Program-made: the position numbers and the translations under genes
Shown: positions 45,480-54,357 of the stretch, in pieces
How the letters are laid out: each line of letters starts with the position of its first letter
Position numbering within the stretch: the first letter of the stretch is position 1
Notes under the pieces: generated by a model
Told to the model about the DNA's origin: nothing
Databases searched by the model: none
The model's input: only the letters and a program-made list of their open reading frames with translations
Assembly (NCBI RefSeq): GCF_014647255.1
Contig: NZ_BMOV01000003.1
Location: 1-64,000, forward strand
DNA: 64,000 nucleotides
Direction: 5' to 3'
DNA from: Iodidimonas muriae
GTDB lineage: Bacteria; Pseudomonadota; Alphaproteobacteria; Sphingomonadales; Rhodothalassiaceae

Positions 45480-45859
45480 TGACGTGGTTTGTTGCATTTG
45501 CCGGAGCCAATGGCCTGATGGCTGTGGCCGCATTGGCCGCCGGTTCCCATGTGCTGAAAAGCCGATTGGGACCGGACCAGCTTTCTTGGCTAACTCAAGC
45601 CGCCAATTTCCAGCTTCTTCATGCCTTGGCGCTTCTGGCACTGGCCGCCCTTATGAAAAGCCCCCAAAGCATCGCCTTGTTAAGCGCTGCGGGCTGGCTT
45701 TGGATGGCCGGAATTCTGTTATTCTGCGGCAGTCTTTATTGGCTCGCCGCTTATGGTTCGGGCAGCCTTGGCGTGCTGCACTGGCTTACCCCCTTGGGCG
45801 GGCTTTCCTTGATGGCAGGATGGGGCCTTGTATTGATCTCTGGCCTGAAAAGCCAATAA
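45476..45859 (+). CDS. DUF423 family small membrane protein
   Basis: This 127-residue protein has four predicted membrane helices. The family patterns are FAGANGLMAVAALAAGSHVLK at the start, QAANFQLLHALALLALA, and LGVLHWLTPLGGLSLMAGW at the end. The function is unknown. It overlaps the end of nadC by four bases and is probably translated by coupling. It converges on the ABC permease gene with four bases between them. Confidence 0.85.
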   Translation: MMTWFVAFAGANGLMAVAALAAGSHVLKSRLGPDQLSWLTQAANFQLLHALALLALAALMKSPQSIALLSAAGWLWMAGILLFCGSLYWLAAYGSGSLGVLHWLTPLGGLSLMAGWGLVLISGLKSQ

Positions 45860-45863
45860 CCGC

Positions 45864-46628
45864 CTATGCCTTGTCCATAAAGCGGTGAAAAGCCCGAACG
45901 GCCAACAGAATACAGACTGCAGAAAACAGCGCCAATTGTGCCCCATATTGGGCCACAAGGCTCCAATCGCCACCCAATGCCGCGCCGCGTGCCATCTGCA
46001 CCGCCCAATCCACCGGATTGTAACGTGCCACAGCGGCGATCCAATCGGGCATGGCTTTTGTCGCAATGATCATGCTGGATAAAAACACCAAGGGCATAAT
46101 CACAAAATTCATCACGGCAATAATGGCATCATGGCGCGGAATACGCAGCGCCAAAGCATTGGATAAAGCGCCGAACCCCGCCCCAAGCAAGGCTGCAGCC
46201 ACAAGAATCACCCCATAACCCGCCACGGACATCTGCGCCCCCATGCACAAGCCCACCAGCACGATCACCGTGGCCTGAAGCATCACAACCACCCCGGATT
46301 GCGCCACATAAGCCCCGATCAAAGCGCCACGGGCCGCCGGTGTCACCAAAAAGCGATCCAGAATACCTCGGTCATGGTCCATCAACAGCGCCATGCCGGA
46401 ATAGGCAGAGCCAAACAAAGCCGCCATCACCGCAAGGCCCGGCACCAAGAAATCCGCATAACCTTCTGTTCCAAAGCCTCCCAAAGCGGTGATGCGCCCG
46501 AAAAGCGGCCCGAACAGCACCAGCCAGATCACCGGCTGAACGATGGAAATAATCACAAAGGCGGGCATTCTGATGCTGTGGATCAGCAAACGCCGGGTCA
46601 GAACCACAAGATCGCGCAAAGCCGTCAT
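45864..46628 (-). CDS. ABC-2 type transporter permease (DrrB-like)
   Basis: The 254-residue membrane protein has six hydrophobic segments, an amphipathic N-terminal stretch, and the ABC-2 signature region LDRFLVTPAARGALIGAYVAQ followed by FVIMPLVFLSSMIIATKAMP. Such permeases export lipids, polysaccharides or hydrophobic drugs. It overlaps the ATPase gene upstream by four bases, so the two make one exporter. The cargo is unknown. Confidence 0.88.
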   Translation of the reverse strand: MTALRDLVVLTRRLLIHSIRMPAFVIISIVQPVIWLVLFGPLFGRITALGGFGTEGYADFLVPGLAVMAALFGSAYSGMALLMDHDRGILDRFLVTPAARGALIGAYVAQSGVVVMLQATVIVLVGLCMGAQMSVAGYGVILVAAALLGAGFGALSNALALRIPRHDAIIAVMNFVIMPLVFLSSMIIATKAMPDWIAAVARYNPVDWAVQMARGAALGGDWSLVAQYGAQLALFSAVCILLAVRAFHRFMDKA

Positions 46629-47599
46629 GACGCCACCTTTTGTGCGACATTGGAATGGACGGGTTCATAAGGCTTTCCCGTCACCGCAAGATAGACATCA
46701 TCCAGACTGGCGCGGCTCATGCTGACCTCTTGCAAATCAAAGGCCGCAAGCGCCGCCATCAAGGCGGGCATGGCGGTGCTGCCATTATCGACCCGCAGGT
46801 CGATTTGCGGCCCATTGCATTTCACATCCACGGCAAAAGGCAAAGGTGCCAAAGCCGCGTGAAGGCTATCTTCATCAAAATCCGGGCTTCGCAAACGGAT
46901 ACTGACCAGATCGCCGCGCAAGCGATCCTTCAAAGCATGTGGCGTGCCTGTTGCGACGATCCTGCCTTTATCGATGATTGCAATCTCGTCGGCCAGCCGG
47001 TCCGCCTCTTCCAGATAATGGGTGCTCAAAAGGATGGTGATGCCGTCTTTTTCCGCCAAACGCTCCACTTCGCGCCACATCACCGCGCGGCTGTGCGGGT
47101 CCAGTCCTGCCGATGGCTCATCCAAAAGCAGCAAACGCGGCCCGTGCACCAGCCCCATCGCCAGATCAAGGCGACGGCGCATTCCACCCGACCATCCCTT
47201 CGTTCGGCGGTTTGCCGCCTCTTCAAGGTCGAACAACGCCAATAAATGTGCCGCCCGTTGCCGGAGAGCCGCCCCACCCAAGCCGAACAAACGCCCTTGC
47301 AGCATCAAATTTTCAAGGCCCGTCAGATGGGCGTCCGCCGCCGAGGCTTGCGCCACATATCCGATGGTGCGGCGAATCTGTACCGTATCAAGGGCTGCAT
47401 CCTTGCCATCGATCCGGATGCGGCCCGATGTGGGGCGGGAAAGGGTTGCCAACATGCGGATGGTGCTGGATTTCCCCGCGCCATTAGGACCAAGAAGGCC
47501 GAAAATCCGGCCTTTTTTCACGTTAAAATCAATACCACGCACAGCCTCGACTTGGCCGGGATAGGTTTTAACCAGCGCCTTGACGTCAATCATTGTCAT
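46625..47599 (-). CDS. ABC transporter ATP-binding protein (DrrA-like)
   Basis: The 324-residue ATPase has Walker A (GLLGPNGAGKSS), signature WSGGMRRRLDLAMGL, Walker B (LLLLDEPSAGLDP) and the switch histidine (LLSTHYLEEADRL). The C-terminal 90 residues form the DrrA-type accessory domain. It pairs with the permease immediately downstream. It starts six bases after the PhzF stop, so the exporter is probably co-expressed with the PhzF-like enzyme. Confidence 0.92.
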   Translation of the reverse strand: MTMIDVKALVKTYPGQVEAVRGIDFNVKKGRIFGLLGPNGAGKSSTIRMLATLSRPTSGRIRIDGKDAALDTVQIRRTIGYVAQASAADAHLTGLENLMLQGRLFGLGGAALRQRAAHLLALFDLEEAANRRTKGWSGGMRRRLDLAMGLVHGPRLLLLDEPSAGLDPHSRAVMWREVERLAEKDGITILLSTHYLEEADRLADEIAIIDKGRIVATGTPHALKDRLRGDLVSIRLRSPDFDEDSLHAALAPLPFAVDVKCNGPQIDLRVDNGSTAMPALMAALAAFDLQEVSMSRASLDDVYLAVTGKPYEPVHSNVAQKVAS

Positions 47600-47605
47600 T
47601 CGGGT

Positions 47606-48442
47606 TTACAGGCTTTCCGGAACAGACATCTCACCAGCGATCACTTCCACACAATGGCCGGAAATATGCACACGATCTTCAGCAACGGACAGCCACAATT
47701 CGCCGCCCCGCTGGGAGATCTGCCGGGCGAACAGCTCGCTTTTCCCCAGCCGATCCGCCCAGAAAGGGGCCGATACGCAATGCGCCGATCCGGTAACAGG
47801 ATCTTCTTCTACGCCAAAAGCGGGAAAAAAGCAGCGCGACACAAAATCACAATCGCCCGCCCCCGGCGCCGTGGCGATAAAGCCGCGCTTTCCAAAGGAT
47901 TTCAAGGCTGTAAAGTCCGGTTTCAACGCACGGACCTGCTGGGCATCTTCAAACAAGGCCAGAATATCGCGGCCACCAGAAAAATAGGCCGAAGGCACAG
48001 CCCCGAAAGCCTCTTTTGCTCCGGCCTCTCCGTTGGTATCGGGCAAAGCCTCCAAAGCACGGGGCCGGCGCGCGGGCAGATCCATCGACAAACGGTCCCC
48101 GTCCTTGGTGACAATCAAAATACCCGCCTGACTGGAAAAGCGGACCGCTTCCCCCTTGTCCCGCAGATTGCTCAGGATCGCATGGCCCGATGCCAAAGTG
48201 GCATGGCCACACAAATCCACTTCGGTCATGGGGGTAAACCAACGCAAACAAAAATCCGCATCATCCTCATCGGAGGGCACGAAAAATGCCGTTTCCGACA
48301 GATTGTTTTCCCGCGCGATGGCCTGAAGCACCGGGTCCGGCAGCCATGCATCCAAAGGACAGACGGCAGCGGGATTGCCCTTGAACGGCTCTTTTGTGAA
48401 GGCATCAACTTGCAAAAACGGGATGCGGATGGTGCGTGTCAT
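47606..48442 (-). CDS. PhzF family isomerase/epimerase
   Basis: The 278-residue protein has the PhzF duplicated hot-dog-like fold. Markers are QVDAFTKEPFKGNPAAVCPLD, the catalytic glutamate in ARENNLSETAFFV, LCGHATLASGHA, and EEDPVTGSAHC in the second half. Apart from phenazine synthesis in a few species, most members have no known substrate, and no other phz genes are here. Its ATG overlaps the stop of the ArsC/Spx-like gene and an ABC exporter follows directly. Confidence 0.9.
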   Translation of the reverse strand: MTRTIRIPFLQVDAFTKEPFKGNPAAVCPLDAWLPDPVLQAIARENNLSETAFFVPSDEDDADFCLRWFTPMTEVDLCGHATLASGHAILSNLRDKGEAVRFSSQAGILIVTKDGDRLSMDLPARRPRALEALPDTNGEAGAKEAFGAVPSAYFSGGRDILALFEDAQQVRALKPDFTALKSFGKRGFIATAPGAGDCDFVSRCFFPAFGVEEDPVTGSAHCVSAPFWADRLGKSELFARQISQRGGELWLSVAEDRVHISGHCVEVIAGEMSVPESL

Positions 48443-48798
48443 GCCTGCCTCTCCGGCGCGCCGATCAACGATTTGATGCTGTCGTCAAACCCCACCACAA
48501 TGCGGGTCCCCAGATCCCATACCGGCCGTTTCACCAAAGCGGGATGGGCCATCATCAAGGCACGGGCGCTTTGTCCATCCACCGCTTGACGCACCTCTTC
48601 ATCAAGGCCGCGCCATGTGGTACCGCGACGATTGAGCAGCGCTTCCCAGCCCACCGCATCTATCCAGCGGTCGATCAGATCGTCTTCGATCCCTTGATCG
48701 CGCACATCCACAAACTGATAATCCGCGCCGGTTTGATCCAGCCATTTCCGTGCCTTGCGGCAGCGATCGCAATTTTTCAGACCGAACAGGATGATCAT
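48439..48798 (-). CDS. ArsC/Spx-like thioredoxin-fold protein (YffB type)
   Basis: The 119-residue protein starts MIILFGLKNCDRCRKARKWLD, the ArsC/Spx fold with a Cys-x2-Cys motif, and continues with VDVRDQGIEDDLIDRW and LVKRPVWDLGTRIVVGFDD (the conserved Arg-Pro). It may be a glutathione-dependent reductase; true arsenate reduction is unproven and no ars genes are present. ATG 48798 matches the family start; the longer frame to 48960 is unlike it. It precedes PhzF with four-base overlap. Confidence 0.84.
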   Translation of the reverse strand: MIILFGLKNCDRCRKARKWLDQTGADYQFVDVRDQGIEDDLIDRWIDAVGWEALLNRRGTTWRGLDEEVRQAVDGQSARALMMAHPALVKRPVWDLGTRIVVGFDDSIKSLIGAPERQA

Positions 48799-48883
48799 AG
48801 ATGTCGCCCCCACGCATATGCCTTTCCCCGTCTTAGCGGCAACGGCCCTTGCTGGCCAGAGGGAGTCTTGCGAAAAGGCCCCT

Positions 48884-49801
48884 TCATTGAGGAAGTTCCT
48901 GCACCGTTTTGTTCGGCTTGCCAGACCCGGCAGGATCGATTTTGATGATAAATTCCGCATCGGGGAAGTGTTCGCTCAAGGCTGCTTCCACCTCCGTTGC
49001 AGCCAGATGGGCCGAACGCAGGCTGGCCATCGGGTTCACTTCGATATGAAACTGGATGAATTCACGCAGGCCCGCCTTGCGGGTTTTCAGATCATGGATG
49101 CCCAAAACATCGGAATTGCCCAAAACGATATTGAAAATAACCTCCCGCGTGGCATCGTCCATTTCCTTATCCATCAGCATATCCACCGCGCGGCGCGCCA
49201 CCGAAAAGGCGTTATAGCCAATGAATACCCCGATCAGTGCTCCGAACAGCCCGTCGGCCCATAAAATCCCGGCATAGCCGCTTAGCGCGATTCCCACCAT
49301 CACGGCCAGATTCAGCAACAGATCGCCGGTATAATGGAGACTGTCCGCATCCACCGCCAAAGACCCGGTTTTCGCAATGACCGAGCGCTGGAACAGAACC
49401 AGACCAAGGGTCAGCACAATCGCCAGAACCGAAACCGCCAGTCCGCTCCACGCCATGGCCACCGGTTGCGGATCAAAGAGCCGCAGCACCGATTGCTGCA
49501 GCAAAAACACCGAAGACGCGATCATGATGGCCCCTTGCGCCAAGGCCGCCAGGCCTTCCGCCTTGCTATGGCCAAAGCGGTGATCGTGATCCGGCGGTTC
49601 CAAAGCTGTGCGGATGCCGACAAAGGTGATGATCGAGGCCAATAAATCCAGCGACGAATCGGCCAAGGAGGCCAGCATGGTCACCGATCCGGTTTTGATC
49701 CAGACCACCGCCTTTAAGGCCGCAAGACTTGCGCCCACAGACACGCTTGCCAAAGCGGCCAAGCGCATCAAACGACCCCGTTTTTTATCGTCTCGCATCA
49801 T
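48884..49801 (-). CDS. Cation diffusion facilitator (FieF-like metal exporter)
   Basis: The 305-residue inner-membrane protein has six helices and both metal-site motifs: LASLADSSLDLLAS in the second helix and VDADSLHYTGDLLLN in the fifth, with HDHRFGHSKAEGLAAL between. The cytoplasmic C-terminal domain has FHIEVNP and histidines for a second metal site. Proton-driven export of Zn2+, Fe2+ or Cd2+ is expected; the Asp/Asp and His/Asp ligand set resembles FieF. It lies 51 bases after pdxH and 85 before the ArsC/Spx-like gene. Confidence 0.9.
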   Translation of the reverse strand: MMRDDKKRGRLMRLAALASVSVGASLAALKAVVWIKTGSVTMLASLADSSLDLLASIITFVGIRTALEPPDHDHRFGHSKAEGLAALAQGAIMIASSVFLLQQSVLRLFDPQPVAMAWSGLAVSVLAIVLTLGLVLFQRSVIAKTGSLAVDADSLHYTGDLLLNLAVMVGIALSGYAGILWADGLFGALIGVFIGYNAFSVARRAVDMLMDKEMDDATREVIFNIVLGNSDVLGIHDLKTRKAGLREFIQFHIEVNPMASLRSAHLAATEVEAALSEHFPDAEFIIKIDPAGSGKPNKTVQELPQ

Positions 49802-49852
49802 AAGACTGTGTCTTTTTCACCCAATGGCCAAGGCGCCGCATTGGCCGGAACG

Positions 49853-50443
49853 TCAAGGATACAATATTTTACGGGTCCAGCCGCCTGCCCCATCAGCGGC
49901 CCAGACCGTGCGATGGTGCAAGCGAAATGCGCCTTCTTCCCAAAATTCAAAAGCATTCGGACGCACAAGCATACCCGACCAATGGGGAGGACGGGGAACC
50001 TCCATATCTTTAAAGCGCGCCTCGATCTGTTGAATGGCCTGTTCAAATTCACCGCGACCACCGGGCATGACCTGTGATTGCGCCGAAGCCCACGCCCCGA
50101 TCTGGCTTTCACGCGGGCGGCTTTTGAAATACCGGTCCGCCCGGGCATCCGGCACCTGTTCGGCGCGCCCTTCGATGCGGATCTGACGGGCCAGACTTTT
50201 CCAGTAAAACAGCAAGGCCACATGTGGATTTTGCGCCAGCTCCTGCCCTTTTCGGCTATGAAGATTGGTATAGAACACAAAACCGTCCGCACCCCATTCT
50301 TTCAGCAAAACGGTGCGGGCTGAAGGACACCCTTTTTGATCGGCCGTCGCCAATGTCATCGCATTGGGATTATCCGGCTCTGTCTTATGGGCCTTGTCAA
50401 ACCATAGACCGAATTGCTCAAATGGATCGGGATTGCTCACCAC
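49853..50443 (-). CDS. pdxH: Pyridoxamine 5'-phosphate oxidase
   Basis: The 196-residue flavoprotein makes pyridoxal phosphate. Visible are MTLATADQKGCPSARTVLLKEWG, FVFYTNLHSRKGQELAQNPHVALLFYWK (FMN binding) and RQIRIEGRAEQVPD. The C-terminal RPPHWSGMLVRPNAFEFWEEGAFRLHHR holds the substrate arginines. The start is a GTG at 50443 preceded by AGGAGG. It is divergent from the DnaJ-like gene. Confidence 0.95.
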   Translation of the reverse strand: MVSNPDPFEQFGLWFDKAHKTEPDNPNAMTLATADQKGCPSARTVLLKEWGADGFVFYTNLHSRKGQELAQNPHVALLFYWKSLARQIRIEGRAEQVPDARADRYFKSRPRESQIGAWASAQSQVMPGGRGEFEQAIQQIEARFKDMEVPRPPHWSGMLVRPNAFEFWEEGAFRLHHRTVWAADGAGGWTRKILYP

Positions 50444-50563
50444 AGAATCCTCCTTCTTTCGCGGTCCTTATGGCCGCACTTGGAAAGTCACGTCTCGCCC
50501 TTTAACATAGCCTGTGCATATCCTATGTCTTTCACCGCACAAGGCGGACAATCAAGGCTGAAA

Positions 50564-51472
50564 ATGAAAGATCTATATTCCATACTTGGTGTCACCAAGG
50601 GCGCTGATGACGCAGAAATCAAGCGCGCATATCGCAAACTGGCCAAGGAACTGCACCCCGACCGCAATAAGGGCAACGAAAAAATTGTCGAGCGGTTCAA
50701 GGAAGTGTCCTCGGCATATGGCATTTTAGGCGATAAGGATAAGCGTGCCCGCTATGACCGCGGGGAAATCGACGAAAACGGCACCGAACGCGCCCCTTAT
50801 GGTGCCGGCGGCCCCGGCGGTGCTGGCGGTTTTAGCGGCTTCCGACGCGGTGGCCATCCCGGCGGTGCGGATTTTGGCGATGCGGAAGACGTGTTTGCCG
50901 ATTTATTCGGTTTTGGCCGCAGCCGCAAACCGCGCACACAGCGGGGACAAAATGTTGTCTATCAGCTGAAAGTGGCCTTTCTCGATGCTGTCTTGGGGGC
51001 AACGCGGCGGGTTACCTTGTCCAATGGCAAGACCCTGAATGTGAAAATCCCCGCAGGTGTACGCGATGGGCAGCAGATAAGGCTATCTGGTCAGGGAGAG
51101 CCCGGTTTCAATGGCGGCCCGGCTGGCGATGCGCTGGTGAAAGTAGAGGTGGAAGACCATCCCTATTTCACCCGCGATGGCCATGATATCTTGCTGGACC
51201 TGCCCATCACCCTTGATGAAGCGGTATTGGGCGCGCGTATTTCCGTTCCCACAACCACCGGAACCGTAACACTTTCCGTTCCCAAGGGTGCGTCTTCGGG
51301 CAAGCGCTTGCGGTTGAAAGGAAAAGGCATTTCGGCCGGAGGCAAAGTGGGGGATCAATATGTAACGCTGAAGATCGTTCTGCCCAAAACGGTGGACAGC
51401 GATCTGGAAAAGGCCATCGGGAAATGGGCCAAATCCCATCCTTATACGGTGCGGGACCATTTAGAAACCTAA
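50564..51472 (+). CDS. DnaJ-like co-chaperone without zinc finger (CbpA type)
   Basis: The 302-residue protein has a J domain (residues 1-65; HPD motif in KLAKELHPDRNKG) and a Gly/Phe-rich linker at 85-115. Two substrate-binding beta domains follow (VKIPAGVRDGQQIRLSGQGEP and ISVPTTTGTVTLSVPKGASSG). The four Cys-rich zinc repeats of DnaJ are missing, which places it with CbpA-type co-chaperones of DnaK. ATG 50564 matches the J-domain start MKDLYSILGV; the longer open frame is not coding. Confidence 0.92.
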   Translation: MKDLYSILGVTKGADDAEIKRAYRKLAKELHPDRNKGNEKIVERFKEVSSAYGILGDKDKRARYDRGEIDENGTERAPYGAGGPGGAGGFSGFRRGGHPGGADFGDAEDVFADLFGFGRSRKPRTQRGQNVVYQLKVAFLDAVLGATRRVTLSNGKTLNVKIPAGVRDGQQIRLSGQGEPGFNGGPAGDALVKVEVEDHPYFTRDGHDILLDLPITLDEAVLGARISVPTTTGTVTLSVPKGASSGKRLRLKGKGISAGGKVGDQYVTLKIVLPKTVDSDLEKAIGKWAKSHPYTVRDHLET

Positions 51473-51480
51473 GAGCGCAT

Positions 51481-52362
51481 ATGGCAGGATTCTGGCAAAC
51501 GCAGTGCAAGAAACACGGCCAAATCTGGTGGTCGGCACTGACGCGTTTTTATACGGATCACGGACCGGAACATGCGGGAAACATGACCTTTCTGGGGGCC
51601 ATGGCGATCTTTCCGTTTCTGATCTTCCTGATTTCGCTCTCTGGCCTTTTGGGGCAAACCGATACCGGGCAGAATGCCATCGCATTCTTATTGTCCAACC
51701 TGCCGCAAAATATCACCAAAACCCTACGCGGGCCGGTGAACAATATCGTCCAGAACTCCCATGGGGGTGTGCTCACCGGCTCTATGGTTTTTGCCCTTTG
51801 GACCGCAATCCAGGGGGTGGAAGCGGCGCGCCAGACGGTTATCCATGCCTATGACAGCTGGGAACATGCGGCCGCGTTCTGGCGTCGGCTTTTAGCGGAT
51901 CTGGGGCTGGTGGTGGGCACGGCCTTGATGATCCTGCTGGCCATGTCCTTGTTGGTTCTGGCCCCTGTGACCCTTTCGCTGAGCCAGGATAGCGTGCGGG
52001 CCTCTGCCGGTTTTTTCGATTTTGACATATGGTCACGCTACCTGATCGCGCCTTTGCTTTTGTTTTTGGCAACCCTTACGGCCTATAAGGCCTTTGTGCC
52101 GCGCCTTCCCACCATGCGCCGGTATTACACACCGGGGGCAATCCTTACCGTTGTGGTTTGGCTGATCCTGGGGAAAGGCATGGCCATTTACCTCAAAAAT
52201 GCGGATCGCTATGACGTGATCTATGGCAGCCTCGCGGGCGTGGTGATCTTCCAACTTTTCGTCTATATCATCGCCAGCGCCTTTATTCTGGGCGCACATT
52301 TAAACGCAAGCTATACCCGCCATCATGGGCCTTTGGGCATCGACCAGAATTTGGTCCTATGA
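51481..52362 (+). CDS. YihY/BrkB family membrane protein
   Basis: This 293-residue protein has about six membrane helices. The family patterns are GNMTFLGAMAIFPFLIFLISLSG near the start, the linker LTGSMVFALWTAIQGVEAARQTVIHAYD and LLADLGLVVGTALMILLAMS. The late block is RRYYTPGAILTVVVWLILGKGMAIYLKN, then AGVVIFQLFVYIIASAFILGAHLN. The old RNase BN label for this family is wrong, and its function remains unclear. It starts eight bases after the DnaJ-like stop. Confidence 0.87.
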   Translation: MAGFWQTQCKKHGQIWWSALTRFYTDHGPEHAGNMTFLGAMAIFPFLIFLISLSGLLGQTDTGQNAIAFLLSNLPQNITKTLRGPVNNIVQNSHGGVLTGSMVFALWTAIQGVEAARQTVIHAYDSWEHAAAFWRRLLADLGLVVGTALMILLAMSLLVLAPVTLSLSQDSVRASAGFFDFDIWSRYLIAPLLLFLATLTAYKAFVPRLPTMRRYYTPGAILTVVVWLILGKGMAIYLKNADRYDVIYGSLAGVVIFQLFVYIIASAFILGAHLNASYTRHHGPLGIDQNLVL

Positions 52363-52410
52363 CTGGCACCGAGAATAAATGGCACTGAAAACGATCAAAA
52401 AGGAAACAAC

Positions 52411-53223
52411 ATGACCGCACAGACAGGTCTTCTTTCAGGCAAGCGCGGGCTCATCATGGGCGTTGCCAATGACAGGTCTTTGGCATGGGGCATCGCAAAA
52501 GCAGCCCGCGCACAAGGGGCCGAGCTTGCCTTCACCTATCAGGGCGAGGCTTTGGAACGGCGGGTGCGCCCTTTGGCCCAAAGCCTTGAGTCCAATCTTC
52601 TGGCTCCTTGTGATGTGTCGGATATGGCCTCTATCGACGCGGCATTTGCCATCATCGAAAAAGAATGGGGCAAGCTTGATTTCCTTGTCCATGCCATCGG
52701 CTTTTCCGATAAGAACGAACTGCGCGGCCGCTATGTGGATACCAGCCGGGAAAACTTCCTCCACACCATGGATGTCAGTTGTTATTCCTTTACCGCTGTT
52801 GCCAATCGCGCGGAAAAACTGATGAGCGAAGGCGGGTCGATGCTGACCCTGTCCTATTATGGCGCGGAAAAAGTGATGCCCCATTATAATGTGATGGGTT
52901 TGGCCAAAGCTGCTTTGGAAACCAGTGTCAAATATCTGGCCAATGATCTTGGGCCGCGCGGCATTCGGGTCAATGGCATTTCCGCAGGGCCTGTCAAAAC
53001 CCTGGCGGCGTCTGGCATTGGCGATTTCCGCTATATCCTCAAATGGAATGAATTGAACGCTCCCTTGCGGCGCAATATCACCATCGACGATGTGGGCGGT
53101 GCCGGGCTTTATCTGCTGTCCGATCTGGCCTCTGGCGTTACCGGTGAAATCCACCATGTGGATGCGGGATATAATATCATTGGCATGAAACAGGCCGATG
53201 CGCCTGATATCGCCCTGAGTTAA
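52411..53223 (+). CDS. fabI: Enoyl-[acyl-carrier-protein] reductase (NADH)
   Basis: The 270-residue SDR carries out the last step of fatty-acid elongation. It has the FabI-type cofactor motif GVANDRSLAWGIAKAARAQGA, FLVHAIGFSDK, and the Tyr-x6-Lys catalytic spacing in YNVMGLAKAALE. The substrate-binding loop SAGPKTLAASGI-like segment and the ending GEIHHVDAGYNIIGM also fit. AAAGGA precedes the ATG. It sits 49 bases after the YihY gene and 44 before aroC. Confidence 0.95.
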   Translation: MTAQTGLLSGKRGLIMGVANDRSLAWGIAKAARAQGAELAFTYQGEALERRVRPLAQSLESNLLAPCDVSDMASIDAAFAIIEKEWGKLDFLVHAIGFSDKNELRGRYVDTSRENFLHTMDVSCYSFTAVANRAEKLMSEGGSMLTLSYYGAEKVMPHYNVMGLAKAALETSVKYLANDLGPRGIRVNGISAGPVKTLAASGIGDFRYILKWNELNAPLRRNITIDDVGGAGLYLLSDLASGVTGEIHHVDAGYNIIGMKQADAPDIALS

Positions 53224-53267
53224 TTTCCCTTGATTGTCCCTTTGCCCCCTAGTCTGAGGAAGCCAAC

Positions 53268-54341
53268 ATGTCGTTGAACAGTTTTGGCCATGTCTTGCGC
53301 TTCACAAGCTGGGGGGAATCCCATGGCCCCGCCATCGGCGCGGTATTGGATGGGGTACCACCGGGCATCACGCTTTCAGAAGGCGACATCCAGCCCTTTC
53401 TGGACCAAAGGCGCCCCGGCCAATCGCGCTTTACCACCCAGCGCCGTGAAGCCGATCAGGTGCGTATTCTTTCCGGAGTGTATGAAGGGAAAACCACCGG
53501 AACGCCCATTTCCCTGCTGATTGAAAACACCGATCAGCGTTCGAAAGACTATTCGGATATCGCCAAACGCTATCGGCCCGGCCATGCGGATTTCACCTAT
53601 GATGCCAAATATGGCCACCGCGATCCCCGTGGGGGCGGGCGCTCATCGGCGCGGGAAACCGCCATGCGGGTCGCCGCCGGAGCCATCGCCCGCAAAATTC
53701 TGGGCGACAGCATAGAAATCTATGGCGGTCTGGTGGAAATGGGCGGGGATACCATTGACCGCGATCTGTGTGATTGGTCCCGTGTGGGGGACAATCCGTT
53801 CTTCTCCCCCGATCCCGAAGCCGCAAAGCGTTGGGCCCGGCTGCTGGACGAAACCCGCAAGTCCGGCGATTCGCTGGGAGCGGTGATCGAGGTCGGGGCA
53901 CGCGGCGTTCCTGCGGGCTGGGGGGCACCCATTTATGGCAAGCTGGATGCGGATCTGGCCGCGGCCATGATGTCGATCAATGCCGCCAAGGGCGTGGAAA
54001 TTGGCGAGGGATTTGAAGCGGCCCGGCTGACAGGCGCACAAAATGCCGATCAGATCCGCATCGGGAAAAACGGCCAGCCCCATTTTCTGTCCAATCATGC
54101 CGGCGGTATTTTAGGCGGAATTTCATCTGGCCAGCCTGTTATGTGCCGGATCGCCATCAAGCCCACCAGTTCAATTCTGATCCCTCGGCAAAGCATCACA
54201 AGCAGCGGCGAAAATGTGGATGTGGTCACAAAAGGTCGCCATGATCCTTGCGTTGGCATACGCGGCGTGCCGGTGGCTGAGGCCATGCTGGCATTGGTTT
54301 TGGCCGATCATATGATGTTGCACCGCGCCCAATGCGGCTAA
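53268..54341 (+). CDS. aroC: Chorismate synthase
   Basis: The 357-residue enzyme forms chorismate from EPSP with reduced FMN. Signatures are [23 protein letters not shown], the [26 protein letters not shown] block, and [34 protein letters not shown] closes it. A Shine-Dalgarno-like GAGGAAG precedes the ATG by five or six bases. It converges with the LysR-type gene at 54358. Confidence 0.96.
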   Translation: MSLNSFGHVLRFTSWGESHGPAIGAVLDGVPPGITLSEGDIQPFLDQRRPGQSRFTTQRREADQVRILSGVYEGKTTGTPISLLIENTDQRSKDYSDIAKRYRPGHADFTYDAKYGHRDPRGGGRSSARETAMRVAAGAIARKILGDSIEIYGGLVEMGGDTIDRDLCDWSRVGDNPFFSPDPEAAKRWARLLDETRKSGDSLGAVIEVGARGVPAGWGAPIYGKLDADLAAAMMSINAAKGVEIGEGFEAARLTGAQNADQIRIGKNGQPHFLSNHAGGILGGISSGQPVMCRIAIKPTSSILIPRQSITSSGENVDVVTKGRHDPCVGIRGVPVAEAMLALVLADHMMLHRAQCG

Positions 54342-54357
54342 AAGCAGGAACTTCCGT

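Noticed and set aside
45864-48442. Phenazine biosynthesis cluster
   Set aside because: Only a PhzF-family protein is present; no phzA-E or phzG-like genes accompany it, and the family is broad.
47246-48589. 447-codon open frame on the plus strand
   Set aside because: It runs antisense across the ABC ATPase, PhzF and ArsC/Spx-like genes, all strongly supported. No ribosome site or domain was seen.
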